A DNA stretch of 64,000 bases, taken from the NCBI RefSeq assembly GCF_937616625.2, contig NC_065577.1, positions 40,329,001 to 40,393,000 of the forward strand, read 5' to 3'. Made by a program: the position numbers and the translations under genes. Each line of letters begins with the position of its first letter. The first letter of the stretch is position 1. This stretch comes from Mercurialis annua (Eukaryota; Streptophyta; Magnoliopsida; Malpighiales; Euphorbiaceae). Below the pieces are notes generated by a model. That model had not been told where the DNA came from and did not search any database. It saw only the letters and a program-made list of their open reading frames with translations. Below are positions 44,566 through 57,918 of this stretch, piece by piece.

Positions 44566-46080
44566 ATGAAGGCACTTATTCTTGTTGGAGGGTTCGGGAC
44601 ACGGTTGAGGCCATTGACTCTTAGTGTACCTAAACCATTAGTTGATTTCGCCAACAAACCTATGATCTTGCATCAGGTATACTTAATACTATTTATTTCC
44701 GAGTCTTTCAGATCCATGATTGATTTGAGAACGAGCATGGATTTGTTAACTCTTTTAATTTCCTGGCGCTTGTAAAAGATTTGATCTTTTTTGGATGCTT
44801 GAAAAATTTGATCTAATAGTTATCATGCGCTCTTATTCCTCCCGTCCTAAATTATGGCTTGACTTTGAGTTGTGTTTACAGATTGAAGCTCTCGAGGCAA
44901 TTGGAGTAACTGAAGTGGTTTTAGCTATTAACTACCAACCTGAGGTAAGGATGAATCCGTCTCTTCCCTTCCGTTCCCTCCTTCAGTTGCTTCATTATCA
45001 AGTTAAATCAATAATTAAGAGGTTGCCAAGGATGAAGTATACTTATGGTGTTGCCCGTGTCGCAGGTGATGTTGAACTTCTTGAAGGATTTTGAGGCAAA
45101 GCTAGGTATTAAGATTACATGCTCCCAAGAGACTGAACCGCTTGGCACTGCTGGTCCTCTGGCTCTGGCCAGGGATAAATTGGTTGATGAATCTGGCGAT
45201 CCATTTTTTGTTCTCAACAGTGATGTCATCAGTGAGTACCCACTCAAGGAAATGATAGAGTTTCACAAAGCCCATGGAGGAGAGGCTTCCATTATGGTGA
45301 CCAAGGTAATCACTCAACTTATTTAATTACTAATATAACTCGGTTATTATTTTTTAAAAGAAAATTTAAGACTTAAAGTTGGTTGATTGACGTTATTTCA
45401 ACTTGTAGGTGGATGAGCCATCAAAATATGGTGTTGTGGTTATGGAAGAATCAACAGGGACGGTTGAAAGATTTGTGGAAAAACCAAAAAATTTTGTTGG
45501 CAACAAAATCAATGCTGGAATTTATCTGTTGAACCCGTCGGTTCTAGAAAGGATTGAATTGAAGCCCACCTCAATTGAGAAAGAGGTCTTCCCGAAAATT
45601 GCAGCAGACAAACAACTTTTCGCTATGGTACTTCCTGGTTTCTGGATGGACATTGGACAGCCAAGAGACTACATCACCGGCCTGCGACTCTATCTAGATT
45701 CTCTACGAAAGAAATCTTCATCTAAATTGGCCTCCGGCGCCCATGTTGTCGGAAATGTTCTGATAGACGAAACCGCCAAGATCGGAGAGGGATGTTTGAT
45801 TGGACCAGATGTTGCAATAGGTCCAGGCTGCATTGTCGAGTCAGGCGTGAGACTCTCTCGCTGCACTGTAATGCGCGGAGTTCGCATCAAGAAGCACGCC
45901 TGCATATCCAGCAGTATCGTCGGGTGGCACTCTACTGTCGGCCAATGGGCTCGTATCGAGAACATGACAATCCTCGGCGAAGACGTCCATGTATGCGATG
46001 AAATATACAGCAATGGCGGTGTGGTTTTGCCCCACAAAGAGATCAAATCGAGCATTTTGAAGCCGGAGATAGTTATGTGA
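44566..46080 (+). CDS. GDP-mannose pyrophosphorylase (mannose-1-phosphate guanylyltransferase)
   Basis: Four coding exons, 44566-44676, 44882-44944, 45066-45305 and 45409-46080, encode 361 aa, the exact length usual for plant GMPP (CYT1/VTC1 type). The enzyme joins mannose 1-phosphate and GTP to GDP-mannose in the cytosol, feeding ascorbate, glycoprotein and wall polysaccharide synthesis. The N-terminal nucleotidyltransferase domain begins [18 protein letters not shown] with the signature GGxGTRLxPLT and continues to VEKP and NAGIY. The C-terminal third has left-handed beta-helix hexapeptides ([19 protein letters not shown]) and ends ILKPEIVM, typical of the family. All junctions are GT-AG and no damage is seen. 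Confidence 0.96.
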
Positions 46081-46556
46081 CGGAATCCATCTGATGTCTG
46101 TACAATATGGATCGACAAGTAAGTTTAAATGTGTTTTTTTTGCTCATGTTTCATCTTGTCTTTAAGTGTAAAATTCAGTTTCAACAAGTTTGCATGATTT
46201 GAGTTGAGTTGTGAGCATTGTCTGAAATGCAGGGAAAAAGTGTGATCTTTTTATGTGGTTAGTTTTATGTAAATAGAAATAAATGTTCTATTTAAATCCC
46301 TTATATATTATGTAATTTATCAATCAATGTCAAAATTCTTTTTTTGTTGGTGTCATTTCTTTGGATTTTTTAGTTATGCAAAATTATTCTTGTGGAAAAG
46401 TGTCGGTGGCATAAATTATGAATTATGTTATCCAGTGATCTCTAACTTGTGTAGCAATGTACTGAGTCACTGACTGGGTATGACACTGCTAAAGTGAATA
46501 AGTATTTAAAGACAGAAGGCACATGGTGGACCTAAAAGTGAAGTTGTATCTTACAC
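46081..46556. other. 3' UTR of the GDP-mannose pyrophosphorylase gene and spacer
   Basis: Likely 3' UTR to about 46310, where AT-rich sequence with ATAAAT follows. No gene is seen. Confidence 0.5.
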
Positions 46557-47065
46557 ATAAATATCAGTGTTTTAAAACCGAACCGATGTGATCACCGATT
46601 CAATGGTTCGGCGACTGATTTAATCAGTTAAATAAAAAATATTTTTATACAACATATATTTAAATATAAATATATACTTCCACATATTTAAATTAAAACC
46701 CATAAATAAAATCTTAACTGATAAATGATTGAAAAACTAATAAAATAAATCATGGGATCGTTTATAACTTTCTTTTTTCATTTTTCATTAATGAAGGAGT
46801 TATTATCAGTTATCACTTCCATATAATGATGAAATTAATAAAGTAGGTCGAAAACAGAGTAAATCTAAAAAAAGTCATAAACCACACCCTAACTAGTAAA
46901 TAAAGAGTTAAAAATCGGTTCGATAATTTCTGATTATTGTATGGTTCAAAGATGTTGAATCAAAGATTTAAACTTTTTAAAAAATTAATCGAACCAAACT
47001 CACCTTCGGTTTGAGGTCGAGATGATCGAACTAGCTAGTTTAGTCCTTAAAACATTGATAAATAT
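46557..47065. mobile_element. hAT-type non-autonomous element with 8-bp duplication
   Basis: The 493-bp element (46565-47057) starts CAGTGTTTTAAAACC and ends GTCCTTAAAACATTG, an imperfect inverted pair. ATAAATAT is repeated exactly at 46557-46564 and 47058-47065. Internal sequence is CGGTT-rich at the ends and AT-rich in the middle, without a transposase. Confidence 0.85.
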
Positions 47066-47098
47066 TGACTATCGTAGAAAAAAATTTGGAGACACAGC

Positions 47099-47252
47099 TA
47101 GGGGTGTATGTTCGATTTAAATCGAATCAAACTAAAATTTATCTCTTTTTAAAATCTAGCCGAATCAAAATTACAAGAAAGTGACAATTTTCAAACCAAA
47201 TTGGTTTGACTGATTTTTCGGTTCGTTTCGATCGGTTTTTCTCATACCCCTA
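47099..47252. mobile_element. Short hAT-like element
   Basis: 154 bases with ends TAGGGGTGTATG and CATACCCCTA. The flanking eight bases are GACACAGC and GACGTGGC, which share only five positions, so the duplication is decayed or absent. Confidence 0.55.
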
Positions 47253-47962
47253 GACGTGGCCATTGAAACAGAGATTTACGAAGACATGGTCCCAAATTGA
47301 TAAATAAAGCATTGTTGGCCTTTTGTGGTGCAAAATTTGGATAAAGAAACTGCAGTTTATCAAGTTCATTTCAATGGTCCCGCAGGTCGCAGGCTATTTA
47401 TTTTAGAGCAAATTATCACTCCGATTAAATTTACGGCTCATGTTAAAGATTCCACTTTCAGTTATTTTGATCAATTTAAAATAAATATCTTTATTTTTTA
47501 TCAATTAAAAATTAAAAAAATTATATTTAAAATGATACAATTTTATTCTTAAGCGACTTCAAAATAAAAAATATTATATTTAATTGATCCAAAAACTGGA
47601 AAAAAGATCTGCTTAATTGATCAAAATAATTATGAGAGTTATTTGATCTTGTATCACGAGTTCGGAAACCGAACTGATCTTTGATCATAAGTATATTTTA
47701 TGTGGGTTAGTTGTTACTTTGCTTAAATTTAATTATGTTAACTCCACCCATAAAATTAATAATTAAAATAAAAACCAGATATTATGTTAGTTCGGATAGC
47801 CAAAAAAATTAAACTCTTAATTAAAACCGAATAAAATAACTTATTGGTCGGCCCAAATTAGTGAATTAATCAAATTCATTAAAAATTTAAATAAAATTTA
47901 GCCTAAATAAATCGGTTAAATCGGTTAATTCCATTTAATCCACCATTTGATCACCCATCTTA
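47253..47962. other. AT-rich spacer
   Basis: No gene or clear repeat; the short open frame at 47325-47552 has no recognisable content. Confidence 0.45.
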
Positions 47963-49096
47963 TGACTATGTAGAGGTGGTCACGGTTCATAACCCGCCGG
48001 GTCACGGTTCAAAAAAAAGTGGAACCTGCCAGGAACCGCCTAAGAGACGGTTCCATGACGGTTCGGAACCGGACAGTTCCGATTCCGGTTCCGGTTTAGA
48101 ACGGTTTAAAAAAAATTATAAATAAAATTAAAATTTAATTACTAAAAAATGTAATTTAACAATAAAATAACTCACGGAGATAATATTACAAGAAAATAAA
48201 TTCTTTTTTCTTTTAAATTAAAATATCAATCCAAAATTTAACTAAAACAAATATAATATATATTTTATTGCAAAAGTAAATATATTATATGATAAAAATA
48301 TGATATATCTATACTATATATAAAAGCACGGATAGGGGGGAGACAGACAAATTTACTGAATAATCATTTTCAGTTTACAACCAAATAAAGGTTTTATAGT
48401 CATTAACTAATTAGTTATTTAATTAATCACTATTGTAATTAAAGTCCTAATTAGAATAGGTAACTAAATTATCTCCAATTTAGTTTTTAGTATGTAAAAA
48501 ATAACTAAATTGTCTCCAAATTAGTAGGAATACCTATCTTTTAGTTTGATTGAACTACAAAATTAAAATACTGTATTTGGTCAATATAACATTATTTAAA
48601 TTTATATCTTATTATTTTTAAAAATATTATTAATAAAATTAAATTAATTATTTAATTATGGTTATTATAAAACCAAAAGAAGAATAAATTCAGTATGAAA
48701 AAAAATTAATAACTGAATATATTATATTTACTTTTACAAAAATTCTTAACTAATTTAATATTAATTATAAATACAAAATTGATATAATTATAATAAATTT
48801 ACTAATATATTCATTGACGAGTTACGTTACGAGCCACGTGCATAGCACGAAATGCGAAACTAGTATATTAAAAATATACAATATATATTTTTTATCAACG
48901 TGTTCGACTCTTGAATCGCCGGTTCCGACCCGGAACCGCCGGTTCACGGTTCAACAAATATGGAACCGGCCCGGAACCGCCCTTTATACGGTTCCGGGCC
49001 AATTTTAGTCCGGTTCTGGATTTGACCGGTTTCGGGCCGGGTTTGACCGGGCTGGTTCACGGACTGACCCGGCCCATGGCCACCTCTATGACTATG
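47963..49096. mobile_element. hAT-type element with perfect 8-bp duplication, carrying a Helitron
   Basis: The 1118-bp element (47971-49088) starts TAGAGGTGGTCACGG and ends CCATGGCCACCTCTA. TGACTATG is repeated exactly at 47963-47970 and 49089-49096. Subterminal regions are rich in GGAACCG and CGGTTCC motifs on both sides; the middle is AT-rich and interrupted by the Helitron at 48308-48863. There is no transposase frame. Confidence 0.9.
48308..48863 (+). mobile_element. Non-autonomous Helitron nested in the hAT element
   Basis: 556 bases beginning TCTATACTATATATAAAAGC and ending CTAG, placed between A (48307) and T (48864) as Helitrons require. A hairpin with CGTGC and GCACG arms and an ATA loop lies about 12 bases before CTAG. 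These are the classic 5' TC, 3' hairpin and CTRR marks. There is no RepHel gene. Confidence 0.85.
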
Positions 49097-51585
49097 CATT
49101 AGGTGATTGAATTCCGTTTCTAAAGAGTGATAGAGAACTGATTTTTTTTTTTGTTAAAAACAATTTTCTTAATTTTAGTCCTTTGATATGCTATCGTTTT
49201 AGCGGTAAAACATGCAAGATTCTTTATTATTTCGTGTCCCAATTCATTATAGTTTTGGAGAATCTGAAGGCATATTGGATTATTGATATGGGGAGAATAT
49301 TAAACTATAGTTTTCTTAATGGAAAAACTTCAACTTTCCCTCTAAACTTGGTACAAAATATCAATTAAAGTTAATCTCATAACTTTAGAAAAAAACACTA
49401 TAAACTTAATATTTGACTCGTTTTTTACCCTTCGATTTCAAATTATCTAATAATTTTCTGCCACATCAGCTTAAGTTTCTATATAATACTTCTAATGATT
49501 ATGTCACCTCATCTAAAAGAATAAAACGAACTAAAATTTCAAATTTATGCTATCTTTTTAAAAGCCATAAATTTAGTTTTGATTGAATTTTTGTGCCAAG
49601 TGAACGGAGCAAAATGAAGTTTTTGTTGATTTTCTTACCTAGGACCCATTATTTCAATTATCCAATCTATAAATAATTAATACTACTAACTTTTTCATCG
49701 TTTGGTACATTTATTTCATGGAATAAGCACTTAAATAGAAACTTTAGTTTATTGTAGACAGAAACAGAAAATGATCCATCAATGGCCTACCATGTGATGC
49801 ACCTAATATAGGCATTCGAACATAATATAATTATTTATAAAATTAATATAATTGGAAGGTCAAGCATTGCAATCTCAAAATTCCTGACATTATTTGATAA
49901 CAATCTCATAATTTCAAAATCGACATATGCTTTGTAAGCTATGTTTGATTCATGTTATGAATATTGTAATAAAGGGATAATTTTAAAAAAGCAAAAAATT
50001 GTACGAATTTTATGATTTTAACACGATTTTTTTAGCAAATTTTAAACTCAAACCATCAATCTCTTACTACTAAAAATACATAATAATTTTTTAAATAAAA
50101 AAATGATGATTTTAACTGTGAAACCGTGATTTTTAATATATATTTCGATGTCCATGTTAGCTTCTTTCTTTTATCAAAACAAATTATAAATTGCAAAATA
50201 AATTATACTAAATTTTAATGTGATTTGCAATTTCACACAAACTCTCAGTTTGACAATTTAAACTATTACTTTTAGTAATTTTCACATGCCGGTTAGTTTT
50301 CTGATAAAATTTATTAACGTGGACAAAAATATATATATTGTTCCAACATCCACTTCAATATTTTTTTATAAAATTTACTCCGTGTTCTAAATTGTAAAAA
50401 TTTGATAATTCATGTTTAAAATTGTTAAAGTTTAAAAATTTGTGTTAAATTACAAAACACACTCAAGTTTACAGTTTACTTTGCAATTAATCCAATAACA
50501 GAACACGCTATATTTTATGATATTTTTGCAATTAATCTTATAATAAATAAAAATAAAATCATATATTTCTAATATGTACAAGGTAGCAGGTAATGTGTGT
50601 GAAACTGAAAGGTGATCTTTTAAAACCTTAGTATAAAAATGATTATAAATTTTAAAGGATTATCCTTGCAAACTATTTCAATTATAAATACATGATTTTA
50701 ATGTATTTAATTAAAGATTAGGTTAAATGGTGCTTTCAGAAATTTGAATGGAATGTAAATTTAATGGTTTATTCTACTTGCTGTGCTGAGGCTAATACAA
50801 GCCATACAACATCACATGGTAATTATGGCTACAAGTATATAGAGAGTTTTGAGTGTTAAAATTAGTCTAATTGTTTCTTTCAAGAGCTTAAATAGCATAT
50901 TAATGCTATTCTTCATTAATGCTCAGAAATGTCATACAATAATAATCTAGTTTTGTGGCAACTTGCATAGCATACTACTTAGAGTATGACGTATAGAAAT
51001 TAATCTGCTCATAGGAAGTTATGTTGCACGAGAACTTGTCGAGCGCTAGTGTTTTGTTTTCATTTCCGAAATCACTTCCGAAACTCCAAAAATTTATATT
51101 TTGTACCGTATTCATGTTACAAATGTCCTTTCACGCCATTTTTCACTTCAACACTTTCGTTCAGCATTTCCGCTTTCTGCTTTCGTGCAACATAAAATAG
51201 CTCAACAGTCATCCATTAACATAACTAGCCAACAATCATTGTATCGTTCGATTCAATTTGGCATATTACATGCTTAAATAAAAAGCGTATATCTCACACA
51301 GTAGAGACATGAATATGGAACTCGGAAGGACGAGTATGAATGTTTCCTAACAAACCATAATAGACAAATATTTTGCTTTCAATCATGCAAGGAAAAACTA
51401 GTGAAAGGTGCAAGTTAACATTTTCTTCAAAACTGTATATTACAGGTAATTAGGTAAACAAACTTGCTATCGAGAAGGGACAATTCTGATATTTCCAAGA
51501 AAAAACGGAAACGTTCCAGAAATGCAAATATTTACAATGTAATGAAGAATATCGGTCCGTGTGGTTGATTCTCATTAAGTCATAA
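49097..51585. other. AT-rich spacer and 3' UTR of the CASP-like gene
   Basis: No gene is supported. About 49975-50500 has imperfect inverted sequences that look like an old MITE, without readable ends. The last few hundred bases before 51586 are probable 3' UTR of the minus-strand CASP-like gene. Confidence 0.4.
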
Positions 51586-54500
51586 TCATACATTAGCCAA
51601 AAGCCAAAACATAACATGGGAAGATATGGCAAGGAGAAACCATGAGATAAATGCAAAAGCAATGGAGATTTGGAACCGGCTACATGGGAAATAAGGCGGC
51701 GCTTTGCAATAATGTAAGTCTCTTGCATACAAAACCGTGACTCCAGCAGATGCACTTGCAGCTGCAAGTGATAGGATCGATGTCACCTGCAATTTAAGCG
51801 ATCATTAAAACAATGTTTAGATGATCAAGTAAAAATACAAATATGAATGCATGAAAATATTTCATATACGAGAAGCAAAAAAATTGAGGGATAACATTTT
51901 CTATAGAAGCATAATTTCTTGAATAAAAATTTAGCTCTAAAACGGAAAAGTCATGCAACTAGATGACAATCTAGTGCAACATATAGATTTCGAATACCAA
52001 AACCAAAAGATATACAGGATAACATTTTCTATAGAAGCGTATTTCTTTAATAAAATTTTGCTGAAAAGCAGCAAAGTCATGCAACGATATGACAATCTAC
52101 TGCGACTGCGACATAGAATTTGCAATATCTCCGGATGAAGTAGAGCACAAATTATCACATGAAACTTGAATTAGAATAGGAAATATCATAAAGATTCATA
52201 ACAAGGTCGAAAATCATAACTTCCGTGTTTCCAACAAATGATAGACATGACAGAGCAACTAACAGTAGAAGAAAAAGGGACACGAGGAATAATGAAAAAA
52301 ATAAAATTGGCTAATAAACTTTGGGATTTTGTTATCATTCATATACATCATCAAGGCATTAAGGCTTCATTGAGTTGAGTTTATCTATCTTTAAGGCCAA
52401 CACTAGAGGTGGCTATAATGGACACAAATAAGATGACAAATATCTGAATGGTGGTTTATCAGATTTCACACAGAATTTGATTTGAGGGACAAGCAGGGAC
52501 GGAGGGGAGACACTAGACAGGGAAGAGGAACTAAGAACCAACTAATCGTATCGACATTTGGCCATGGTCTGTCAAATGTAACAAATTTGGCACTCCTACA
52601 AGGAGATGACAAATCTATCGCACAGACAATAAAAGATAATACACCATCCTAAAGCATAGAATTTGAAAGAAAAATGCAGGACAGTCATCGTCTTGTTCAA
52701 GTTCATTTATTATCAAATGACCCACATAATGTAAAGGCTATATTTTAAAGGCTAAACTCATCATAAAGTCCCTATACTATTAGCTTTTGTTTCACCTAGT
52801 CCTTAACAACTATTTGGCATTTAAGTAGTCCTTTAACAATTTATTTGTACACCAATGGTCCTTTTGTGGACGGAATTATAAAAAACGATGTCCTTTTATG
52901 CCAATAAAACGACGAAATTTCATGCATAAAAGGACCACGGGTGTACAAAATAAATAGTTAAAGAACTAGTTAATCCAAAATATTTGTTAAGGACCAAGTG
53001 AAATAAAAACAAATAGGATAACCTATCTTTAATTGCTTTTTCCAGTAGTAGCTTCTATATCCTATCAGTTATTTAATCGTTTTTTTCTTCCAATCATTAG
53101 TACATAAAGGATTCCTAATTGCATAGAATCATGAGCAAGGGACTCACCAAATTAACTAAATGTAAGTGCAAATGAAATATACTTACCCAGTCACCAACTA
53201 CAAATAAGCTCACTAAGACAGGATTTTGTAGGTTTCTCTTTGATCTTAAAGCATGCATATCAAGGCATGCAAGTCCAAAACTCCAAAGAACTTGAAGCCC
53301 CATCGACGCAATCAAATAGCTGATTCAAAACACACATGTCAAAACTACCGTACCACTATAGATAAGAAAAAATGCATTGTTAAAATGATGTGCTCGCAAA
53401 AGCAAAACCATAAAATAAAGAGATCAATATTCATAAGTAGAGAGCACCACCATGTAAGTAGACTAGTACAGGCACGTATTAGAAAGTCGTGTATATGAGT
53501 GTTGTTAGTGACATACAGATACCTAGTAACTCCATGCCTATGGATGTAAAATATCAATTATCATATGAAAACATGGACATGAACAACGCTAAACGCTGAA
53601 TAAGCCTGATGGGTATGCAAAGTTTTAGGATCTACACCAGGAAACAGCGCATATCCAAGGGATGATCCTTCATGCTCAATTATAAAAAGATTTAAGCATG
53701 GCCGGGGATACAAAATTAAGGAAAATGAGGATTAGCATGTTGTGCCGGTATCATTTCATAGCTAAGTCTAGCACGACTAAGATTATCAGGTTGGCGAAAA
53801 GAGTGGTAGAATAAAAACTATATACAAATTGTGTATTCTAGTTATGCCTAAAGGTAATGAAATCAGACAGCAACTCTGATCAACTCTACTCTCTAAATAT
53901 CAATTAAAGACAATGAAATTGTTTTTGTATGAAGAGCAGGAGATCGACTATTCCGAGTATCAAACTCGTGAGAAAGATTAATACACGAAAAGGGGAAAAA
54001 GACATGACAAACGCCACAGGAAGAGAAGCAATGCAGTCGGATCTCGATTAAATCCTGTCCAAAACGAGTGACTTCTCATCGGAATTGTTATAGTTGGAAT
54101 ACTCATATACCATTGAGGGAATGTTACGGGTAAAATTGAGATCAAAAGCTTGTTATTTTCCACCAGATTCACTGAATTAAGCTACATACTGAATGTTGAC
54201 TGGGCAATGCTGGGATATTAAAGAACTTAGCATCAACAAGATCAATAAAATATGCAGTACACCGTCACTTGATCACTGAAATGACTACATTTCTAATAAT
54301 GGCCATGATTTTTTTAGATCTCCAGTCAATAAAATAATTTGGTTATGCTCGAGTCTTACTTTGCCAGAAAAACAGATCATCCTTCCAAACCTGATTTTCC
54401 TTCATTGTCCAAAGTTATATTTTGCTGATTTCCTCAATTAATCAATGCAAAAACACAAGCCTAGCATATCATTCTTTTGAAATCGAGTTTTCAAACTAAA

Positions 54501-54950
54501 ATCCAGCTCATTTCAAATCAAGCAATGTGTTAAGTAACACAAACTTCAGTCAATCAACATTTCTCGTCTCAAAAACGTGTGGGAAACTTGACATTGGGGC
54601 ACGAAAACTCATTTTCAACAGCAGAATTTAGCTAATCAACTAACTAAACCTATCACAAACAAACCAACCTCCCTCATCAATTGCCAACTAAAACAAGTTG
54701 AACAAACACCAATATCATAAACAAACACCAAAAGCTACTTAAATTTCACAAAAAAAACAGCACACACCACAAAAAGAACATTAAAAATCTAAAAAAAGCA
54801 AATGAAATGAAAAAATTACCAGAAAGCAGTAGAATTAAAGAAGCCACGAGCAGAAACCATAACACCAATAGAAGCAGCAGCAAACACAAACTGCCCTATT
54901 CTTAATCCTAATCCACTCACTCTCCCTGGACTCCCAAACACCTCCTTCAT
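51586..54950 (-). CDS. CASP-like membrane protein (CASPL5 type)
   Basis: Three exons, 54950-54820, 53319-53187 and 51786-51586, give 154 aa. Junctions are GT-AG and the frame stays open. The start [20 protein letters not shown] is typical of subgroup 5 CASP-like proteins. Four membrane segments are visible: about residues 20-40, 45-65 ([18 protein letters not shown]), about 80-105 ([19 protein letters not shown]), and about 125-150 ([20 protein letters not shown]). The third crosses the exon 2/3 junction at GDW/VTS. CASP and CASP-like proteins (MARVEL-related) build plasma membrane domains; the Casparian strip role belongs to true CASPs and is not claimed. Introns are 1.5 kb and 1.4 kb. Confidence 0.92.
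52750..53020. mobile_element. MITE-like inverted repeat in CASP-like intron 2
   Basis: Left TATTAGCTTTTGTTTCACCTAG with CCTTAACAACTATTT pairs with right AAATAGTTAAAGAACTAG, TTGTTAAGGACCAAGTGAAA and AACAAATAG. The middle has CTTTTATGC words in inverted pairs. Its ends blur, so no target duplication is given. It lies inside an intron. Confidence 0.6.
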
Positions 54951-56426
54951 CTCCTTCTCTCTCTAAAACCTCTTTCTCTCTCTAACCCACCTTTTACAAA
55001 AGACCCAGAAAAAAGACTGAATCTTTTCAGTATTGGGTGGTTCAAAGATTAAACCTTTTTCACTTTTTTAAGATACCCATGAACTTTATACAATTTCTTG
55101 TGAAGCTACAGAACTGGGGTTTGCTTAAATTTGGATTAGGGCTATGATTAAATTTGGTGGAATGTTGTTAATATTCTTTGAAAACTGACACTTTTTGGTT
55201 GCTTTGTTTTTCAAATTTGATTAACTTACAGGTAATGGTAAGAAGGAAGACATAATTATATTCAGACATGATGCCTTACAGACAGTTCTATATTTATTGT
55301 CATCTTTTTATTTTCTTTTTTATCATCACTTTTGGTCTCTTTTCTTTGTTTATTTGTTTGCGTTTTAGCGTTATACGTCACCGTTTCTGTTTATATCTTT
55401 TCCGGCATTGCCTCTTTTTTTTTTCAAAGATTCACTCATTTTAAGGTCACTTAACTTTACGTTTTTTATTTATCTGATCTCTGAATTTTCATTGGACTTT
55501 ATATATCGCTTGAACTTGAAGAATTCAACCAATAATCTTAACAGAATGCAACCTAATGTTTATTCCATTTGAGCTATAATTCATTGATAAAATAGTTATT
55601 TTTTCAATTTTTATAAAAATGCAACTTTTTTTTATCTTTTATAAAAGAAAACGAGTATAACTATTTAATGATACTAAAATATAAATTACACTTGATAATC
55701 AAAAAAATATTACAAGTACACAATAATTAAATAAACGAGCGGAATAAGCGAACGTACTCATGAAGGTAATAATTTTTATATGAAATTGAATTTTTTTGGA
55801 ATAGTTAACGAAGAAAATATTGCATAATCAAAAATGTCTCTCTCTAGTTTATGACCAGATGAATAAACCCCGAATAAAAATACTTTTTTTATATACTTTA
55901 TTCTCAAATATAATATCCTCTTCAATTAACAAAAAAAATACATTTGTATTAAATTTTAATTTAAACTGAAATCCACTTTATATTTTTCTGAATAGTTCAA
56001 ACTTATATTTTAATTTTAAATATATTTTCAAACAATATTTAATTATTGATCATTAATAAAATTTAATGTAAACATATTGAATCAAAAAAATATATATATC
56101 ACCACATCATGGTAAACACATAAAGGTATTACTAAAAACAGCAATTCACCACTCCCATTTCCTTAGAATTCATGAATAATTTTCACCCAAAGTAATACAC
56201 AAGAAATCTAAGCAAGTGCATTTACATGTACAATAACCTCAACAATGTTATAATATCTTCACAAGGGTTAAAGCACTTTGTCTATTGTAACAAAAGACAA
56301 AGCCTAACTGAGATTAGAGCCTCAAGACATACATTTTAATGCAAATGGCTTTTACAGCAAATATAGAAATTGAAATCTGGCCAAGTTTTTCAGCATTCTA
56401 AAGTCAATTTCGAAAGCAGCTCCAGC
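54951..56426. other. CASP-like promoter side and AT-rich spacer
   Basis: CT-repeat sequence just right of 54951 (CTCTCTCTAAAACC, TTTCTCTCTCTAACC on the plus strand) is probably 5' UTR of the minus-strand CASP-like gene. Farther right is AT-rich DNA and then the SmD2 3' UTR (about 56150-56426). No gene is seen. Confidence 0.5.
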
Positions 56427-57249
56427 TTACTTAGGATTCCTCAAAACAATTATTACCGAGTCTCCGCGAAGAAACATCTTACTAATGAATCTATCCTTGT
56501 TAACAGGCATCGCCTTTTTCTTGCCTTTTCCGGTCTTTGGTACCTAAACAAAAACAAATTGCAATGCCAAATAATAGAGATCAATATACTAACCTCAACC
56601 AAAGAAAAAAGATGATCAAAATACTAACCTCAGTCCACATTTCTCTCACATTTTCAAGGACCATATTGCAATGTCTATCAAAGGCTCTAACACGCCCGAG
56701 AAGTTTTTTGTTGTTGCGGCAATTAATCAGCACCTGTTCAGCATAAAAAGAGAGATCAAACTTCTAACGGGACTTCATAATTATTAAATGAACAGATAAC
56801 TGGGTATAATAGGAACTTTTTAATAACTATACTACACAAGCATCTTTGGAGAATGAAATTAAGAGACCTGTGTGTTATTTTTTACACTCATCATGAGTAC
56901 CGAGAGAGGTCCTGTGTTGAACTCTTCCTCCTCGTTCTTAGTAGGAACCTGCTACCGTCGGCACACACAAAGATAAACAAATTAATACAATCAGCACCTT
57001 AGTGATCAACAGACTATATTACGGACAAAAAAAAAGAAGCAGGGTGGAAAAATAACTTACATCTTCATCCATCGGCCGGCTGGAAGAGGAATAACAAAAT
57101 ACATGGTAACAAAAAGAAAATGAATCAGTTTAAAGTCAATGATTAAGTAAAGATATACTTCAACTAGGTAAATCATATAATACAGACATGGAAAAACACC
57201 GGAAAGTGGATGAACAAAAAAAAAATCAAAAGAATAACCCGTACCTCAT
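56427..57249 (-). CDS. Small nuclear ribonucleoprotein SmD2
   Basis: Five coding exons, 57249-57245, 57079-57061, 56948-56868, 56733-56629 and 56543-56427, give 108 aa, the family's usual length. All junctions are GT-AG and in frame. The first coding exon holds only ATGAG and the second only 19 bases (MSRPMDED when joined). Sm motif 1 spans [19 protein letters not shown] to CNMVLENV, with [18 protein letters not shown] in between; Sm motif 2 is [24 protein letters not shown] loop lies between the motifs, as in SmD2. The protein joins the seven-member Sm ring on U1, U2, U4 and U5 snRNAs. Confidence 0.96.
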
Positions 57250-57918
57250 ATTGAAAAGGACCTTTCAGATTGTCTTCGACAAAAATCCTAGCACAAAAAC
57301 AATAGAATACAATAATTAATCATTGAACAAACAATATAACTACTGAAAACTACATAAGCATCAAACAGAAATAAGTGGCATTTAGCCTTATTCCTGCTTA
57401 CAAACCAGCATGAATACACGAATAATACATTTTACACTTCAACAAACTCTATTTAAGCAAGAAAACTGAGACATTGAAGATCAATTGATTTTTCTCCGCT
57501 ACGGAATGGAAGTTTTTCAGCATTATAATATAGCTCAGTTTTAAACAAACATGATTAATGTAAAGAAGTTCAATATCTATACTAACAGCAACAAACAAAC
57601 TTCAAAACAGATCTAAAAATCCTTAGCAAAAAATTAAACAATCAACAGCCTCTTCAGTTCAGTTTAGGTTTCCGCACAGAGAATCTCAGAAGAACGAAAG
57701 TAACTTTTTCATCATCATCAGAGGCTAACATTAACATTTCTTCAATAATCACATTAAATTTTAAAACAAAGAAAAAATTAATGATGAACGAAATTTTAAA
57801 AAATTACACATCATTAGAGACATCAATAGCTATAAAACCTAAGTAAACAATTAACAGAGAAGCATACCTGAGTGACGGCGGCGACTGAGCGATAACGGCG
57901 GCGACTGAGCGATGAGTA
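57250..57918 (-). promoter_or_regulatory. Leader of the SmD2 gene with a 5' UTR intron
   Basis: A leader exon likely ends at 57868 (CAG/GTATGC) and joins 57287 (GCTAG/GATTTT), leaving 57287-57250 as leader before the ATG. The first exon carries two near-identical tandem copies of CGCTCAGTCGCCGCCGT (about 57880-57916). Signals are seen; usage is inferred. Confidence 0.6.
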
